Below, one piece after another: positions 52,627 through 61,500 of a DNA stretch of 64,000 nucleotides. The notes below the pieces were generated by a model. It was not told where the DNA came from. It worked only from the letters and a program-made list of their open reading frames with translations, and did no database searches. The stretch is from Chitinophagaceae bacterium (lineage in GTDB: Bacteria > Bacteroidota > Bacteroidia > Chitinophagales > Chitinophagaceae): positions 930,001-994,000 of the forward strand of contig JADJVB010000010.1 of NCBI GenBank assembly GCA_016710745.1, in the 5' to 3' direction. Position 1 is the stretch's first letter. Every line of letters begins with the position of its first letter. Position numbers and translations under genes: made by a program.

Positions 52627-52634
52627 CAAAATTA
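52627..52634 (-). promoter_or_regulatory. pyrD -7-like box (TAATTTTG)
   Basis: A -7-like box on the minus strand ends 6 bases before the pyrD ATG. If used, the mRNA would be nearly leaderless. No -33 box was found. Confidence 0.3.
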
Positions 52635-52652
52635 CGCTACTGCAATCAGTTT

Positions 52653-52681
52653 TTTGTTTTCGTTCAGAAATTATAACTTTG
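52653..52681 (+). promoter_or_regulatory. Thiolase promoter (TTTG - 17 - TAACTTTG)
   Basis: TTTG at 52653-52656 and TAACTTTG at 52674-52681 match the Bacteroidota consensus, 56 bases before the thiolase ATG. Confidence 0.65.
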
Positions 52682-52736
52682 GTGTATAAAGTTGCATAAA
52701 CAACTATATGGATTATCAGACTAAACTCAAAGTAAA

Positions 52737-53915
52737 ATGCAGGAAGCTTATATAGTAGCGGGATACAGAACAGCCATTACGAAAAATAAAAAAGGTGGAT
52801 TCCGGTTTACCCGGCCCGATGACCTGGCAGTTACTGTAATTAAAGGCCTGTTGGCCAGTGTGCCCCAACTTGATGTGAAAAGAGTGGACGATGTAATTGT
52901 TGGCAATGCCGTACCCGAAGCTGAGCAAGGCTTGCAGGTTGGCCGCTTGATCTCTGCCAGGGCAGTGGGTATACATGCGCCTGGTATCACCATTAACCGG
53001 TACTGTGCCAGCGGATTGGAAAGTATTGCCATGGCCACGGCCAAGATACGCAGTGGTATGGCCGAATGTATTATTGCCGGTGGTACCGAGAGCATGAGCA
53101 TGGTGCCCACCGCCGGCTGGAAGACGGTACCATCGTTCGCCATTGCCGAAACTGACCCCGATTATTATTTAGCCATGGGTTTAACTGCCGAAGCAGTGGC
53201 CAGCGAATACAAGGTAAGCAGGGAAGACCAGGATGCGTTTAGTTATAACAGTCATGTAAAAGCAGGCAATGCCATAAAAGAAGGATATTTTAAATCAGGT
53301 ATTTTACCGATCACGGTTAATGAAATTTATGTTGACGACAAAGGCAAAAAACAAAAACGTGATTATATCGTTGATACGGATGAAGGTGTAAGGGCCGATA
53401 CGTCGCCCGAAGGGCTGGCCAAATTAAAGCCCGCTTTTGCCCTGGACGGCTCGGTTACAGCCGGAAATTCTTCTCAAACCAGTGATGGCGCTGCTTTTGT
53501 TATCGTAATGAGCGAAAAAATGATCAATGAACTGGGTTTAAAACCCATCGCCCGTTTGGTAAATTGCGCCAGTGCCGGCGTGCATCCCCGGATTATGGGC
53601 ATTGGGCCTGTAGAAGCGGTGCCTAAAGTGCTGAAGCAGGCGGGCATGAATCTCTCACAAATTGATTTGATCGAATTAAACGAGGCCTTTGCCTCCCAGG
53701 CGCTGGCCGTTATCAGAACCCTGGAATTGAATCCCGATATCGTTAATATTAATGGAGGTGCCATCGCACTGGGTCATCCGCTTGGTTGTACCGGGTGTAA
53801 ACTGACTGTTCAATTAACCAACGATATGAAAAGGCTGAACAAGAAATTTGGCATTATTACTGCATGTGTTGGCGGAGGCCAGGGTATTGCCGGAATAATC
53901 GAAAATATTCAATAA
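52737..53915 (+). CDS. Acetyl-CoA C-acyltransferase (thiolase)
   Basis: 392 residues with the complete thiolase set: nucleophile Cys90 in NRYCASGLES, His347 in GHPLG and Cys377 in CVGGGQG. NEAFASQALAV is also typical. It either cleaves 3-ketoacyl-CoA (beta-oxidation) or condenses acetyl-CoA. The sequence is closer to FadA-type degradative thiolases, but no fadB-like gene is adjacent. Own promoter. Confidence 0.93.
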   Translation: MQEAYIVAGYRTAITKNKKGGFRFTRPDDLAVTVIKGLLASVPQLDVKRVDDVIVGNAVPEAEQGLQVGRLISARAVGIHAPGITINRYCASGLESIAMATAKIRSGMAECIIAGGTESMSMVPTAGWKTVPSFAIAETDPDYYLAMGLTAEAVASEYKVSREDQDAFSYNSHVKAGNAIKEGYFKSGILPITVNEIYVDDKGKKQKRDYIVDTDEGVRADTSPEGLAKLKPAFALDGSVTAGNSSQTSDGAAFVIVMSEKMINELGLKPIARLVNCASAGVHPRIMGIGPVEAVPKVLKQAGMNLSQIDLIELNEAFASQALAVIRTLELNPDIVNINGGAIALGHPLGCTGCKLTVQLTNDMKRLNKKFGIITACVGGGQGIAGIIENIQ

Positions 53916-54064
53916 TAGCCCTATCTTTAAACTGGCATAATAACAATCGAAAGGCAGCGTTATATACAGATCAGGAATCCAATAGAATAAACTTATCCTT
54001 TTATTAAACTTTACCGGATTAAATCAGTCGTAATTTTTTAATATCATAGTCAAAAAAAACTGCT

Positions 54065-55747
54065 ATGGACAGAAGAGACTTTCTCACAGTAAGAAAAGCT
54101 AAGAAAAAGGCATCCCCAATGTCAAAACCTTTAATAACGGTATCTCCGGCCCGAACCTCGAGCGGGATCAATCCATATACGGGTCCCTGGAGAAAAAATG
54201 AAGTTATTCATCTATTGAAGAGAGCGATGTTTGGGGCAAAAAAAGCCGACGTCGACTATTTTGCGTCGGTATCAATGGATCAGGCTGTGAATGAATTGAT
54301 GAATCCAACTGCACCTAATCCTGTGCCGCCGGTTAAAGAATACACCACATCAACCCAGCCCGGAACGCCCGATGGCAATATTGCCCAGGGTACTACCTGG
54401 GTTAATGATGTTAACAACGACGGTACGGTGCAAAGTCAGCGTACGGCTTCTTATAAAAAATGGTGGACAGGGGTTTTATTGAACCAGGACCGTAGTATCC
54501 GGGAGAAGTTGATCTTTTTGTGGGTCGATCATTTCGGAAACGAGGCCAATGAAGTAGGAAATGGGAACACAATTTATATTCAACATCAAACCATCCGCCA
54601 AAATGGCCTGGGCAATTTTAAACAGATGGTGAGGGATATGGTGGTGGACGTTTCCATGTTACGATATTTGAATGGGTACTTAAATACCGCGACGGCGCCT
54701 GATGAAAATTTTGCCAGGGAATTACAGGAACTGTTTACTGTAGGCAAGGGGTCTGGTAGTCACTATACTGAAGGAGATGTGAAGGAAGCAGCAAAGGTAT
54801 TAACCGGCTGGCGGATAAATGGCCTCAACTATCAGCCTTATTTTACGTCATCGCGCCACAGTTCGGCCAATAAAACATTTTCGTCTTTTTACAACAACAC
54901 GGTTATTACCGGCAGAACCGGCGCTACGGCTGGCGACCTGGAGATCAACGACCTGATGAATATGATCTTTGCCCAACCCGAAGTGGCGAAGTATATCGTT
55001 CGTAAATTTTACCGCTGGTTTATTTATTATGAAATTGATGCAGCCACGGAGGCAAATGTGATCGGTCCGTTGGCTGATATTTTCCGTAACAACAATTACG
55101 AAATAGTACCCGTTTTAACAGCCCTGTTTAAGAGCGAACATTTTTACGATGTGTTAAACCAGAGCTGTATCATTAAAACACCGGCTGATATTGTAATCGG
55201 TTCTATGAGAGAATATAATGTGGCCATGCCGGCAGCGTCTGACTGGAATACCAGTTATGGCCATTGGAACACACTGTACTCATTTATGATCTTAACAGGT
55301 CTTAATCTTCACGATCCACCCAATGTAGCGGGAATACCGGCTTATTACCAGGAACCCCTGTTTCATGAGTTATGGATCACGTCTGATACATTACCCAAAA
55401 GGAATCAGTTTACCGATATTTTAAGCATCAATGGATATGTTCGGAATAATTTCAGGATGAAATTTGATTTTGTAGAATATGCTAAAACCCTGGCCAATCC
55501 CGGTAATCCCAATGACCTGATTGACGAAGCACTAACCTATTTATTCAGGATGGAATTGTCGCCGCAGGTAAAACAACAAATGAAAACACAACTCTTATTG
55601 AGCGGACAGCAATATGATTATTACTGGACGAATGCCTGGCATGCATATATCGCGAGCCCAACAGCGGCTAATTTTAATATCGTGAATCTCAGGATCAGGG
55701 AGTTGTTTAAATACCTGATGAGCTTAAGCGAGTACCAGTTGAGTTGA
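54065..55747 (+). CDS. DUF1800 domain protein
   Basis: 560 residues. The family segments HLLKRAMFGAKKADVDYF, REKLIFLWVDHFGNEAN, NFARELQELFTVGKGSG and EAAKVLTGWRI identify DUF1800, of unknown biochemical function. The N-terminus MDRRDFLT looks like a twin-arginine motif, but no hydrophobic stretch follows, so export is unclear. The partner DUF1501 gene starts 112 bases downstream. The pair recurs in many bacteria, so a common function is expected. Confidence 0.9.
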   Translation: MDRRDFLTVRKAKKKASPMSKPLITVSPARTSSGINPYTGPWRKNEVIHLLKRAMFGAKKADVDYFASVSMDQAVNELMNPTAPNPVPPVKEYTTSTQPGTPDGNIAQGTTWVNDVNNDGTVQSQRTASYKKWWTGVLLNQDRSIREKLIFLWVDHFGNEANEVGNGNTIYIQHQTIRQNGLGNFKQMVRDMVVDVSMLRYLNGYLNTATAPDENFARELQELFTVGKGSGSHYTEGDVKEAAKVLTGWRINGLNYQPYFTSSRHSSANKTFSSFYNNTVITGRTGATAGDLEINDLMNMIFAQPEVAKYIVRKFYRWFIYYEIDAATEANVIGPLADIFRNNNYEIVPVLTALFKSEHFYDVLNQSCIIKTPADIVIGSMREYNVAMPAASDWNTSYGHWNTLYSFMILTGLNLHDPPNVAGIPAYYQEPLFHELWITSDTLPKRNQFTDILSINGYVRNNFRMKFDFVEYAKTLANPGNPNDLIDEALTYLFRMELSPQVKQQMKTQLLLSGQQYDYYWTNAWHAYIASPTAANFNIVNLRIRELFKYLMSLSEYQLS

Positions 55748-55859
55748 TTTGCATCTTGATCTGATTACAAATCTATTCAGGTATAAGGAGCAAAACAGAA
55801 TTAGAAAAACATCGTTTTTTAGCGAACTATATGTGGCATTAACAAAATAAATATATCAC

Positions 55860-57449
55860 ATGAAACGTAGGGAATTTTTAGGAAAATCGGCAGCCATTAC
55901 CTTGCCTGCTTTGATCAGCGGGTATGCGGTTAAGGCATTAAATGAGGATTCACCCCTGGTGCGGGCCTTACTGGGCGGCGGTACAGATACCGACCACGTG
56001 CTGGTCATCATCCAGTTATCCGGCGGAAACGACGGCCTGAACATGGTGATACCGATCAGTACCTATGACCTGTATTACGGAGCCCGCTCCAATATTGCTA
56101 TTCCTCAAAACAGGATCCTGACGCTGAATGGGTATGCTAATACCGGATTACATCCCAGCATGACCGGTTTACAAACCATGTATAATGAAAAGAAATTAAA
56201 AGTTATCCAGGCGGTTGGTTATCCACAGCCCAATTTTTCGCATTTCAGGGCAACCGATATCTGGATGACAGCGAGTAATACCGACCAGCAGGTATTTACC
56301 GGTTGGGCAGGCAGGTATTTGAATTACGAATATCCCAATTTCCCCACCGGGTATCCGAACGCTACAACGCCTGATCCCCTGGCCATACAGATCGGTTCAA
56401 CAGCCTCGTTAACTACCCAGGGTCCCAGTGTTAATATGGCCATGAGTATAACCAGTGCCACTTCATTTTATCAGTTGATCAACGGAACCGACGATCCGGT
56501 ACCGCAAACCAAAGCGGGTAAGGAATTAAGCTATGTGCGCAACGTGGCCAAACAAACCCGGCAATACGCCAGTGCCATTGTTGATGCGGCCAACCGGGTA
56601 ACGAATCAGAGCCCGTATCCTACAAATAACAGTCTGGCCGATCAATTAAAAATTGTTGCCAGACTGATCAAAGGCGGATTAAAAACCAAAGTGTATATGG
56701 TGAGTTTTGGCGGGTTTGATAATCATAGTCTGCAAACCACCACTACCGATACCACGGTGGGAACCCATGCTACCTTACTGGGCAGGGTGAGTGAAGCAAT
56801 AAAAGCTTTCCAGGACGATCTGGTTTTTTTAGAAATTGAAGATCGGGTGGTGGGCATGACGTTCAGCGAATTTGGAAGAAGAATTAAGAGTAATAGCAGC
56901 GTAGGTACCGATCATGGTGCCGCAGCGCCCCTGTTCGTATTTGGAAAACCGATTGATGGCGGCGTGTTGGGCGATAACCCAACCATACAACCGGTAGCCA
57001 ATGTTAACGACAACGTAACGATGCAATACGATTTCAGGAGCATTTATTCTACGCTGCTGCAGAAATGGTTCTGTGTTCCTAAAGAAACGGTAGCAGGGCT
57101 GTTCCCGCCCGGTATAAACAACCAGTTGCAGGACCTGCCCTTAATTGCCGGCGATAAATGTAATAATGTGATCGTTCCCAACCCATCGGGAACAACGTTG
57201 ATCACCAATTACCCGAATCCATTTACCAATTCTACCGAGATCAAATTTTCTACCGATGGCGGCCATACGCTGTTGCAGATCATGGATACCGCAGGACGGC
57301 TGATCGTAAATCTTTATGAAGAGGATGTTCCGGCTGCAACCACGATCATTGTACCTTTCGATGCTTCGCATTTGCCTAATGGCGTGTATTATGCCCGTTT
57401 GCAAAATGGTGCCGGCCAGCAGGTGCGGCCCATGCTAAAAGTTAGATAA
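55860..57449 (+). CDS. DUF1501 domain protein with Tat signal and T9SS sorting domain
   Basis: 529 residues. MKRREFLGKSAAITLPALI is a classical twin-arginine signal. DUF1501 (sulfatase-like fold) shows LVIIQLSGGNDGLNMVIP, FSHFRATDIWM and GMTFSEFGRRIKSN with TDHGAAAPLFVFG. The last 80 residues (NYPNPFTNSTEIKF to PMLKVR) are a type A T9SS sorting domain. It is thus predicted to fold in the cytoplasm, cross by Tat and then be exported by T9SS. Function unknown. Confidence 0.92.
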   Translation: MKRREFLGKSAAITLPALISGYAVKALNEDSPLVRALLGGGTDTDHVLVIIQLSGGNDGLNMVIPISTYDLYYGARSNIAIPQNRILTLNGYANTGLHPSMTGLQTMYNEKKLKVIQAVGYPQPNFSHFRATDIWMTASNTDQQVFTGWAGRYLNYEYPNFPTGYPNATTPDPLAIQIGSTASLTTQGPSVNMAMSITSATSFYQLINGTDDPVPQTKAGKELSYVRNVAKQTRQYASAIVDAANRVTNQSPYPTNNSLADQLKIVARLIKGGLKTKVYMVSFGGFDNHSLQTTTTDTTVGTHATLLGRVSEAIKAFQDDLVFLEIEDRVVGMTFSEFGRRIKSNSSVGTDHGAAAPLFVFGKPIDGGVLGDNPTIQPVANVNDNVTMQYDFRSIYSTLLQKWFCVPKETVAGLFPPGINNQLQDLPLIAGDKCNNVIVPNPSGTTLITNYPNPFTNSTEIKFSTDGGHTLLQIMDTAGRLIVNLYEEDVPAATTIIVPFDASHLPNGVYYARLQNGAGQQVRPMLKVR

Positions 57450-57466
57450 GCTGAATGATATTCAAT

Positions 57467-57499
57467 AAAAAAACCGGTGACATAATTCACCGGTTTTTT
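57467..57499. terminator. Bidirectional terminator between convergent genes
   Basis: AAACCGGTGA and TCACCGGTTT pair around a six-base loop, with A-run and T-run on the two sides. It serves the DUF1501 gene (+) and the cytochrome lipoprotein gene (-). Confidence 0.85.
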
Positions 57500-57517
57500 A
57501 TTCAACATTAAATTTGG

Positions 57518-58099
57518 TTAGTTTGTTATTTGATGCCCTGCATTTATCCAGTCCACAATTTTCTGTTTATCCAGCGCGGTTAACTGCCCTCCCTCAGGCA
57601 TAAAAGTTGGAATACCGTCAACAGCACGTGCTTTGATCCTGTCCCAGGAGTTCACCACATCCGAATCCACGTCGAAGTTTTTACCCCCGTTTACAGTGCC
57701 ATTCAGGTGGCAGGGCCCGCAGTATCCATTGATAAGCGTTCTTACCTGAAAAAATGTAGGGCCATAACCTTTAATTACGACCGGGCTCGTTCCGCTACAG
57801 CCACTGGAATCTTTTACAGTAAGGGTATAATTACCTGCCCCCAGGTTGTAAAAATTTACTGAAGCTTGAAAATTGATTCCGTTGATACTATACGTTATTC
57901 CCGAACCAATTGGTGAGCTTACCGTAACTGTACCCTGCGTTAAGCCCGTAGTGGTATGCGTTACACTGGCTACAGGCGTGATCGTTACCCCAAGGCAAGG
58001 ATCAGGCGGAGGCGGAGGAGCAGGAGCAGTATCTGTTTTTGAACAGGCAACAAAGATCAGAGAGGACATGATCACCGTATAAAAGATGGATTTTTTCAT
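57518..58099 (-). CDS. Lipoprotein with SprB-like repeat and c-type cytochrome domain
   Basis: 193 residues. Lipoprotein signal ending FVAC (about residue 19), then a proline-rich linker. One SprB-like beta repeat (about 50-105, GITYSINGINF, then GAGNYTLTVKDSSGC) precedes a small cytochrome c-like domain with haem site CGPCH and a Met in PTFMPEGG as possible axial ligand. Anchored in the periplasm or outer surface. It faces the DUF1800/DUF1501 pair convergently. Confidence 0.82.
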   Translation of the reverse strand: MKKSIFYTVIMSSLIFVACSKTDTAPAPPPPPDPCLGVTITPVASVTHTTTGLTQGTVTVSSPIGSGITYSINGINFQASVNFYNLGAGNYTLTVKDSSGCSGTSPVVIKGYGPTFFQVRTLINGYCGPCHLNGTVNGGKNFDVDSDVVNSWDRIKARAVDGIPTFMPEGGQLTALDKQKIVDWINAGHQITN

Positions 58100-58345
58100 C
58101 GAATTAAATTGTGCTATAAATGTAGTTTAAAATCGCAAACAATGGTGGTTTATTCGTCAATCGGGCAACAGTAATGTTGCGGAATACAGTTCTTTCAACC
58201 TATGACTCCAATTTAGCCGAAACCGCAGCCTTAATAACTGTATCCTGAACCGTTTATTGCATTGCCAACAAATAAAGAACACGACAAATACCCAGCCAAC
58301 AGGTTTAAGTCCGCACGATGGATACCGTAAGTAAGCGGGCTTTCT

Positions 58346-58353
58346 TATATTTG
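58346..58353 (+). promoter_or_regulatory. -7 box (TATATTTG) before the GNAT-like gene
   Basis: A good -7 box 17 bases before the ATG. No -33 box seen. Confidence 0.4.
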
Positions 58354-58370
58354 CAACTTTACTACCTATC

Positions 58371-59537
58371 ATGCAAATAATACCGGTAACCGACAATAAA
58401 ACGGCCCAACTGTTTTTAAAAACAGCCGTTGTGCTCAATAAAAAAGATCCCAACTGGATTCAGCCGTTGAACAAGGATATTAATGAAGTGTTTGATCCTA
58501 AAAAAAACAAAGCCTTTCGGTTTGGAGAAGCCATTCGCTGGATTTTACAGGATGATGCCGGGAATTTGATCGGCCGCATTGCCGCCTTTACAAACAAAAA
58601 GTATAAAAATAAAGGCGACGATTTACCCGTTGGAGGTATTGGTTTTTTTGAATGTATCGATAACCAGGCTGCTGCCGACCTGTTGTTTGATAATGCCAGG
58701 CACTGGTTAATAACAAAAGGTATGGAGGCTATGGATGGGCCCATCAATTTTGGCGAACGCGACCGCTGGTGGGGATTAATTACCGAAGGGTTTACACCAC
58801 CGTTATATTGCATGAATTTTAATCAACCTTATTGTATCCGTCTTTTTGAAAACTACGGGTTTAAATTATTCTATAACCAGGTTTGTTTTGGTTTGGATGC
58901 ACAGAAACAATTGGCGCAAAAAACCCTCGACAGGCACGCTGTTCATGAGGCCGATCCGGATATCAGTTTCGATACCATTAAAAAGAATAACCTGGAAAAA
59001 TATGCCAACGATTTTGTGGAAGTGTACAACAAAGCCTGGGCCGGGCATGGCGGGTTGAAGCAACTGGATAAAAAGCAGGTGATGATGATGTTTACAAAAA
59101 TGAAACCGGTGATGGAAGAAGACCTGCTCTATTTCGCCTACCACAAGGGAACAGCCATTGCCATGTTTATCAACCTGCCCGATATTAACCAGTATTTTAA
59201 GCACCTGAACGGCAAATTTGGTTTGCTGCAGAAACTGGAATTTGTGTTCAGGCAAAAATTTAAGAAATCCAGGAAATTTGTAGGCCTGGTTTTTGGCGTG
59301 GTACCCGGGTGGCAGGGCACGGGCATCGATTCTTATATCATCGGGGAGTGCCGTAAAATTATTCAGGCACCGCCTTTTTTGTATACCGAATATGAAATGC
59401 AGTGGATCGGTGATTTTAATCCCAAAATGATCAATGTGGCCGAAAATTTTGGCGACACTTTCCGCAGCCGAAACCTGGCCACCTATCGTTATTTATTCGA
59501 CAGAACGAAGGAATTTCACAGGCATCCCATGGTATAA
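58371..59537 (+). CDS. GNAT-superfamily acyltransferase-like protein (YghO-like)
   Basis: 388 residues. It shows the order of a family of about 390 residues: DPNWIQPLNKDI, FGEAIRWILQD, LIGRIAAFTNKKY, GGIGFFECIDNQ, GMEAMDGPINFGERDRWWGLI and a second GNAT-type half. The family resembles E. coli YghO and includes proteins of unknown acyl acceptor. A role in lipid N-acylation (as in bacterial ceramide synthesis) is a speculative option. No neighbour gives a pathway. Confidence 0.75.
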   Translation: MQIIPVTDNKTAQLFLKTAVVLNKKDPNWIQPLNKDINEVFDPKKNKAFRFGEAIRWILQDDAGNLIGRIAAFTNKKYKNKGDDLPVGGIGFFECIDNQAAADLLFDNARHWLITKGMEAMDGPINFGERDRWWGLITEGFTPPLYCMNFNQPYCIRLFENYGFKLFYNQVCFGLDAQKQLAQKTLDRHAVHEADPDISFDTIKKNNLEKYANDFVEVYNKAWAGHGGLKQLDKKQVMMMFTKMKPVMEEDLLYFAYHKGTAIAMFINLPDINQYFKHLNGKFGLLQKLEFVFRQKFKKSRKFVGLVFGVVPGWQGTGIDSYIIGECRKIIQAPPFLYTEYEMQWIGDFNPKMINVAENFGDTFRSRNLATYRYLFDRTKEFHRHPMV

Positions 59538-59649
59538 TAATGGAAACTTCTGTGAGTTTAGTTTAAATAAAAGGCTGACAGCTTTTTATTTGGTGCAGTT
59601 TTAAAAAACAAATTCGATTTTACAGTTTAGATTACCGAAATTAGCGGCA

Positions 59650-61431
59650 ATGGATAAGTTTATTGTATCGGCAAGAAAATACAGGCCACAGAATTTTTCG
59701 ACTGTGGTTGGACAGGCACATATTACCACTACGCTGAAAAACGCGATCACCAATAACCAGTTGGCGCATGCTTTTTTATTTTGTGGCCCAAGGGGTGTGG
59801 GTAAAACCACCTGCGCCCGGATACTGGCAAAAACGATCAATTGCGAAAATAGAACTGATGACGGAGAAGCTTGTAATACCTGTAACAGTTGCGTGTCTTT
59901 TGATGCCGGCAGTTCATTAAATATACATGAACTGGATGCGGCCAGCAATAATTCGGTAGATGATATCCGCAACCTGGTAGAACAGGTTCGCTTTGCACCA
60001 CAGGCCGGTAAATACAAAGTGTATATCGTGGATGAGGTACATATGCTAAGCTCCTCAGCTTTCAATGCTTTTTTGAAAACACTGGAAGAGCCACCACCTT
60101 ATGCTATTTTTATTTTGGCAACAACGGAGAAGCATAAGATTTTGCCAACCATACTCAGCCGTTGCCAGATTTTTGACTTTAAGAGAATTACCAATAACGA
60201 TACCATTGAACACCTTCAGGAAATTTGTGATAAGGAAAAGATCCAGGCCGAAAAAGCAGCCTTGCATGTAATAGCGCAAAAAAGTGAGGGCTGTTTACGG
60301 GATGCACTCAGTATCCTCGATAAGATTGTTAGTTTCAGTAATGGCCAATTAACGTACAGCAATACCCTGGAGCACCTGAATATATTAGACGAAGACTATT
60401 ATTTTAAAATGCTCGATCATATGCAACAGGAGCACCTGAGCGATGCCATGTTGTTGTATGATGAAATAAACCGGAAAGGTTTTGAAGGAGATACGTTGTT
60501 GGAAGGATATAGCGAATTTGTAAGAAACCTGTTGGTGAGTAAGGATGCCAAAGCAGCCATCCTGCTGGAAGTGGCCGATGACTTCAGGCAGAAGTATTTA
60601 CAGGCTGCGCAACAGATCTCCACAGGCTGGTTAATATCGGCATTGAATTTACTGAACGAATCGGAGATCAATTATAAACAGGCCCGTAATAAAAGGCTGC
60701 ATGTAGAACTCGCCATTATTAAACTATGTTACCTGATGCAGGCCGTTGAACTGGCGAATGATGAGGGCACGGTTTCTAAAAAAAAAATAGTTGATGCAGC
60801 CAGGCCGGTAGCCTTCAGATCGATTCAAAAAATAAGACTAAAAGAAACTGCGGTTACCGAGTTAGCTGAACCCACTGATAAAAAAACATCAGCGGCAAAA
60901 TTGATCATCGAAGAGCCCGGCCCACAGTTTGAAAAGAAAGTTGAACAGCAGGCCGGGCCAACCGTGGAAGAACCAAAAAGATCGTTGGGATCGCTGGACG
61001 CCATCAGAAAAAAAGTAACTGCGCAGAATAAGGCAAATGGTTTTGAGGTAAAAGAATTGACTACCGAAGCGTTGAAAGGTTGCTGGGATGCCTTTATAAA
61101 AAAACTCAAGGCAAAGAAAAATCATTCGGCTGTTACCAATTTTAAAATGGCCGAATTGAGGATCATGGATAACAACTCGATTGAGATCATTACCGGCAAT
61201 AATATTCAACAAAAATTTATCGAGCAGGAAAGAGCCGAATTGGTTGATGACCTGCAGCAGTATTTTTGTAACCGGCAATTGACCTATACAGTAGTTATCA
61301 TTGAAAACGAAGATAATCAAACAACTGCCGAGCGTACATTGAGTTCACGTGAGCAGTATCTGAAAATAATTGAAGAATACCCACTGGTGAAAGAATTAAA
61401 AGACAGGCTGCGCTTAGAACTCGATTATTAG
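59650..61431 (+). CDS. dnaX: DNA polymerase III subunit gamma/tau
   Basis: 593 residues. AAA+ clamp-loader domain: Walker A GPRGVGKT (46-53), zinc-binding Cys65, Cys75, Cys78 and Cys81, Walker B VDEVHMLS and SRC motif. Domain III ends near residue 370. A ten-A run at 60778-60787 (codons S376 K377 K378 K379) follows at once. The C-terminal tau region (about 380-593) would bind the polymerase. One base more or less in the A-run gives an immediate stop, so a gamma-like form of 379 or 381 residues is predicted. Confidence 0.95.
   Translation: MDKFIVSARKYRPQNFSTVVGQAHITTTLKNAITNNQLAHAFLFCGPRGVGKTTCARILAKTINCENRTDDGEACNTCNSCVSFDAGSSLNIHELDAASNNSVDDIRNLVEQVRFAPQAGKYKVYIVDEVHMLSSSAFNAFLKTLEEPPPYAIFILATTEKHKILPTILSRCQIFDFKRITNNDTIEHLQEICDKEKIQAEKAALHVIAQKSEGCLRDALSILDKIVSFSNGQLTYSNTLEHLNILDEDYYFKMLDHMQQEHLSDAMLLYDEINRKGFEGDTLLEGYSEFVRNLLVSKDAKAAILLEVADDFRQKYLQAAQQISTGWLISALNLLNESEINYKQARNKRLHVELAIIKLCYLMQAVELANDEGTVSKKKIVDAARPVAFRSIQKIRLKETAVTELAEPTDKKTSAAKLIIEEPGPQFEKKVEQQAGPTVEEPKRSLGSLDAIRKKVTAQNKANGFEVKELTTEALKGCWDAFIKKLKAKKNHSAVTNFKMAELRIMDNNSIEIITGNNIQQKFIEQERAELVDDLQQYFCNRQLTYTVVIIENEDNQTTAERTLSSREQYLKIIEEYPLVKELKDRLRLELDY
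60778..60787 (+). promoter_or_regulatory. Poly-A slippage site in dnaX (A10)
   Basis: Ten A's are preceded by TCT and followed by TAGTTGATG. Nine A's give SKKK-stop and eleven give SKKKNS-stop. The geometry matches the transcriptional slippage site of Thermus thermophilus dnaX (A9). Confidence 0.55.
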
Positions 61432-61500
61432 GCCAAACTGCGCCGAATTCCTCATTTTGCCTTAATTTCGGACCTGAATCTAAAATAATATATTACTATT

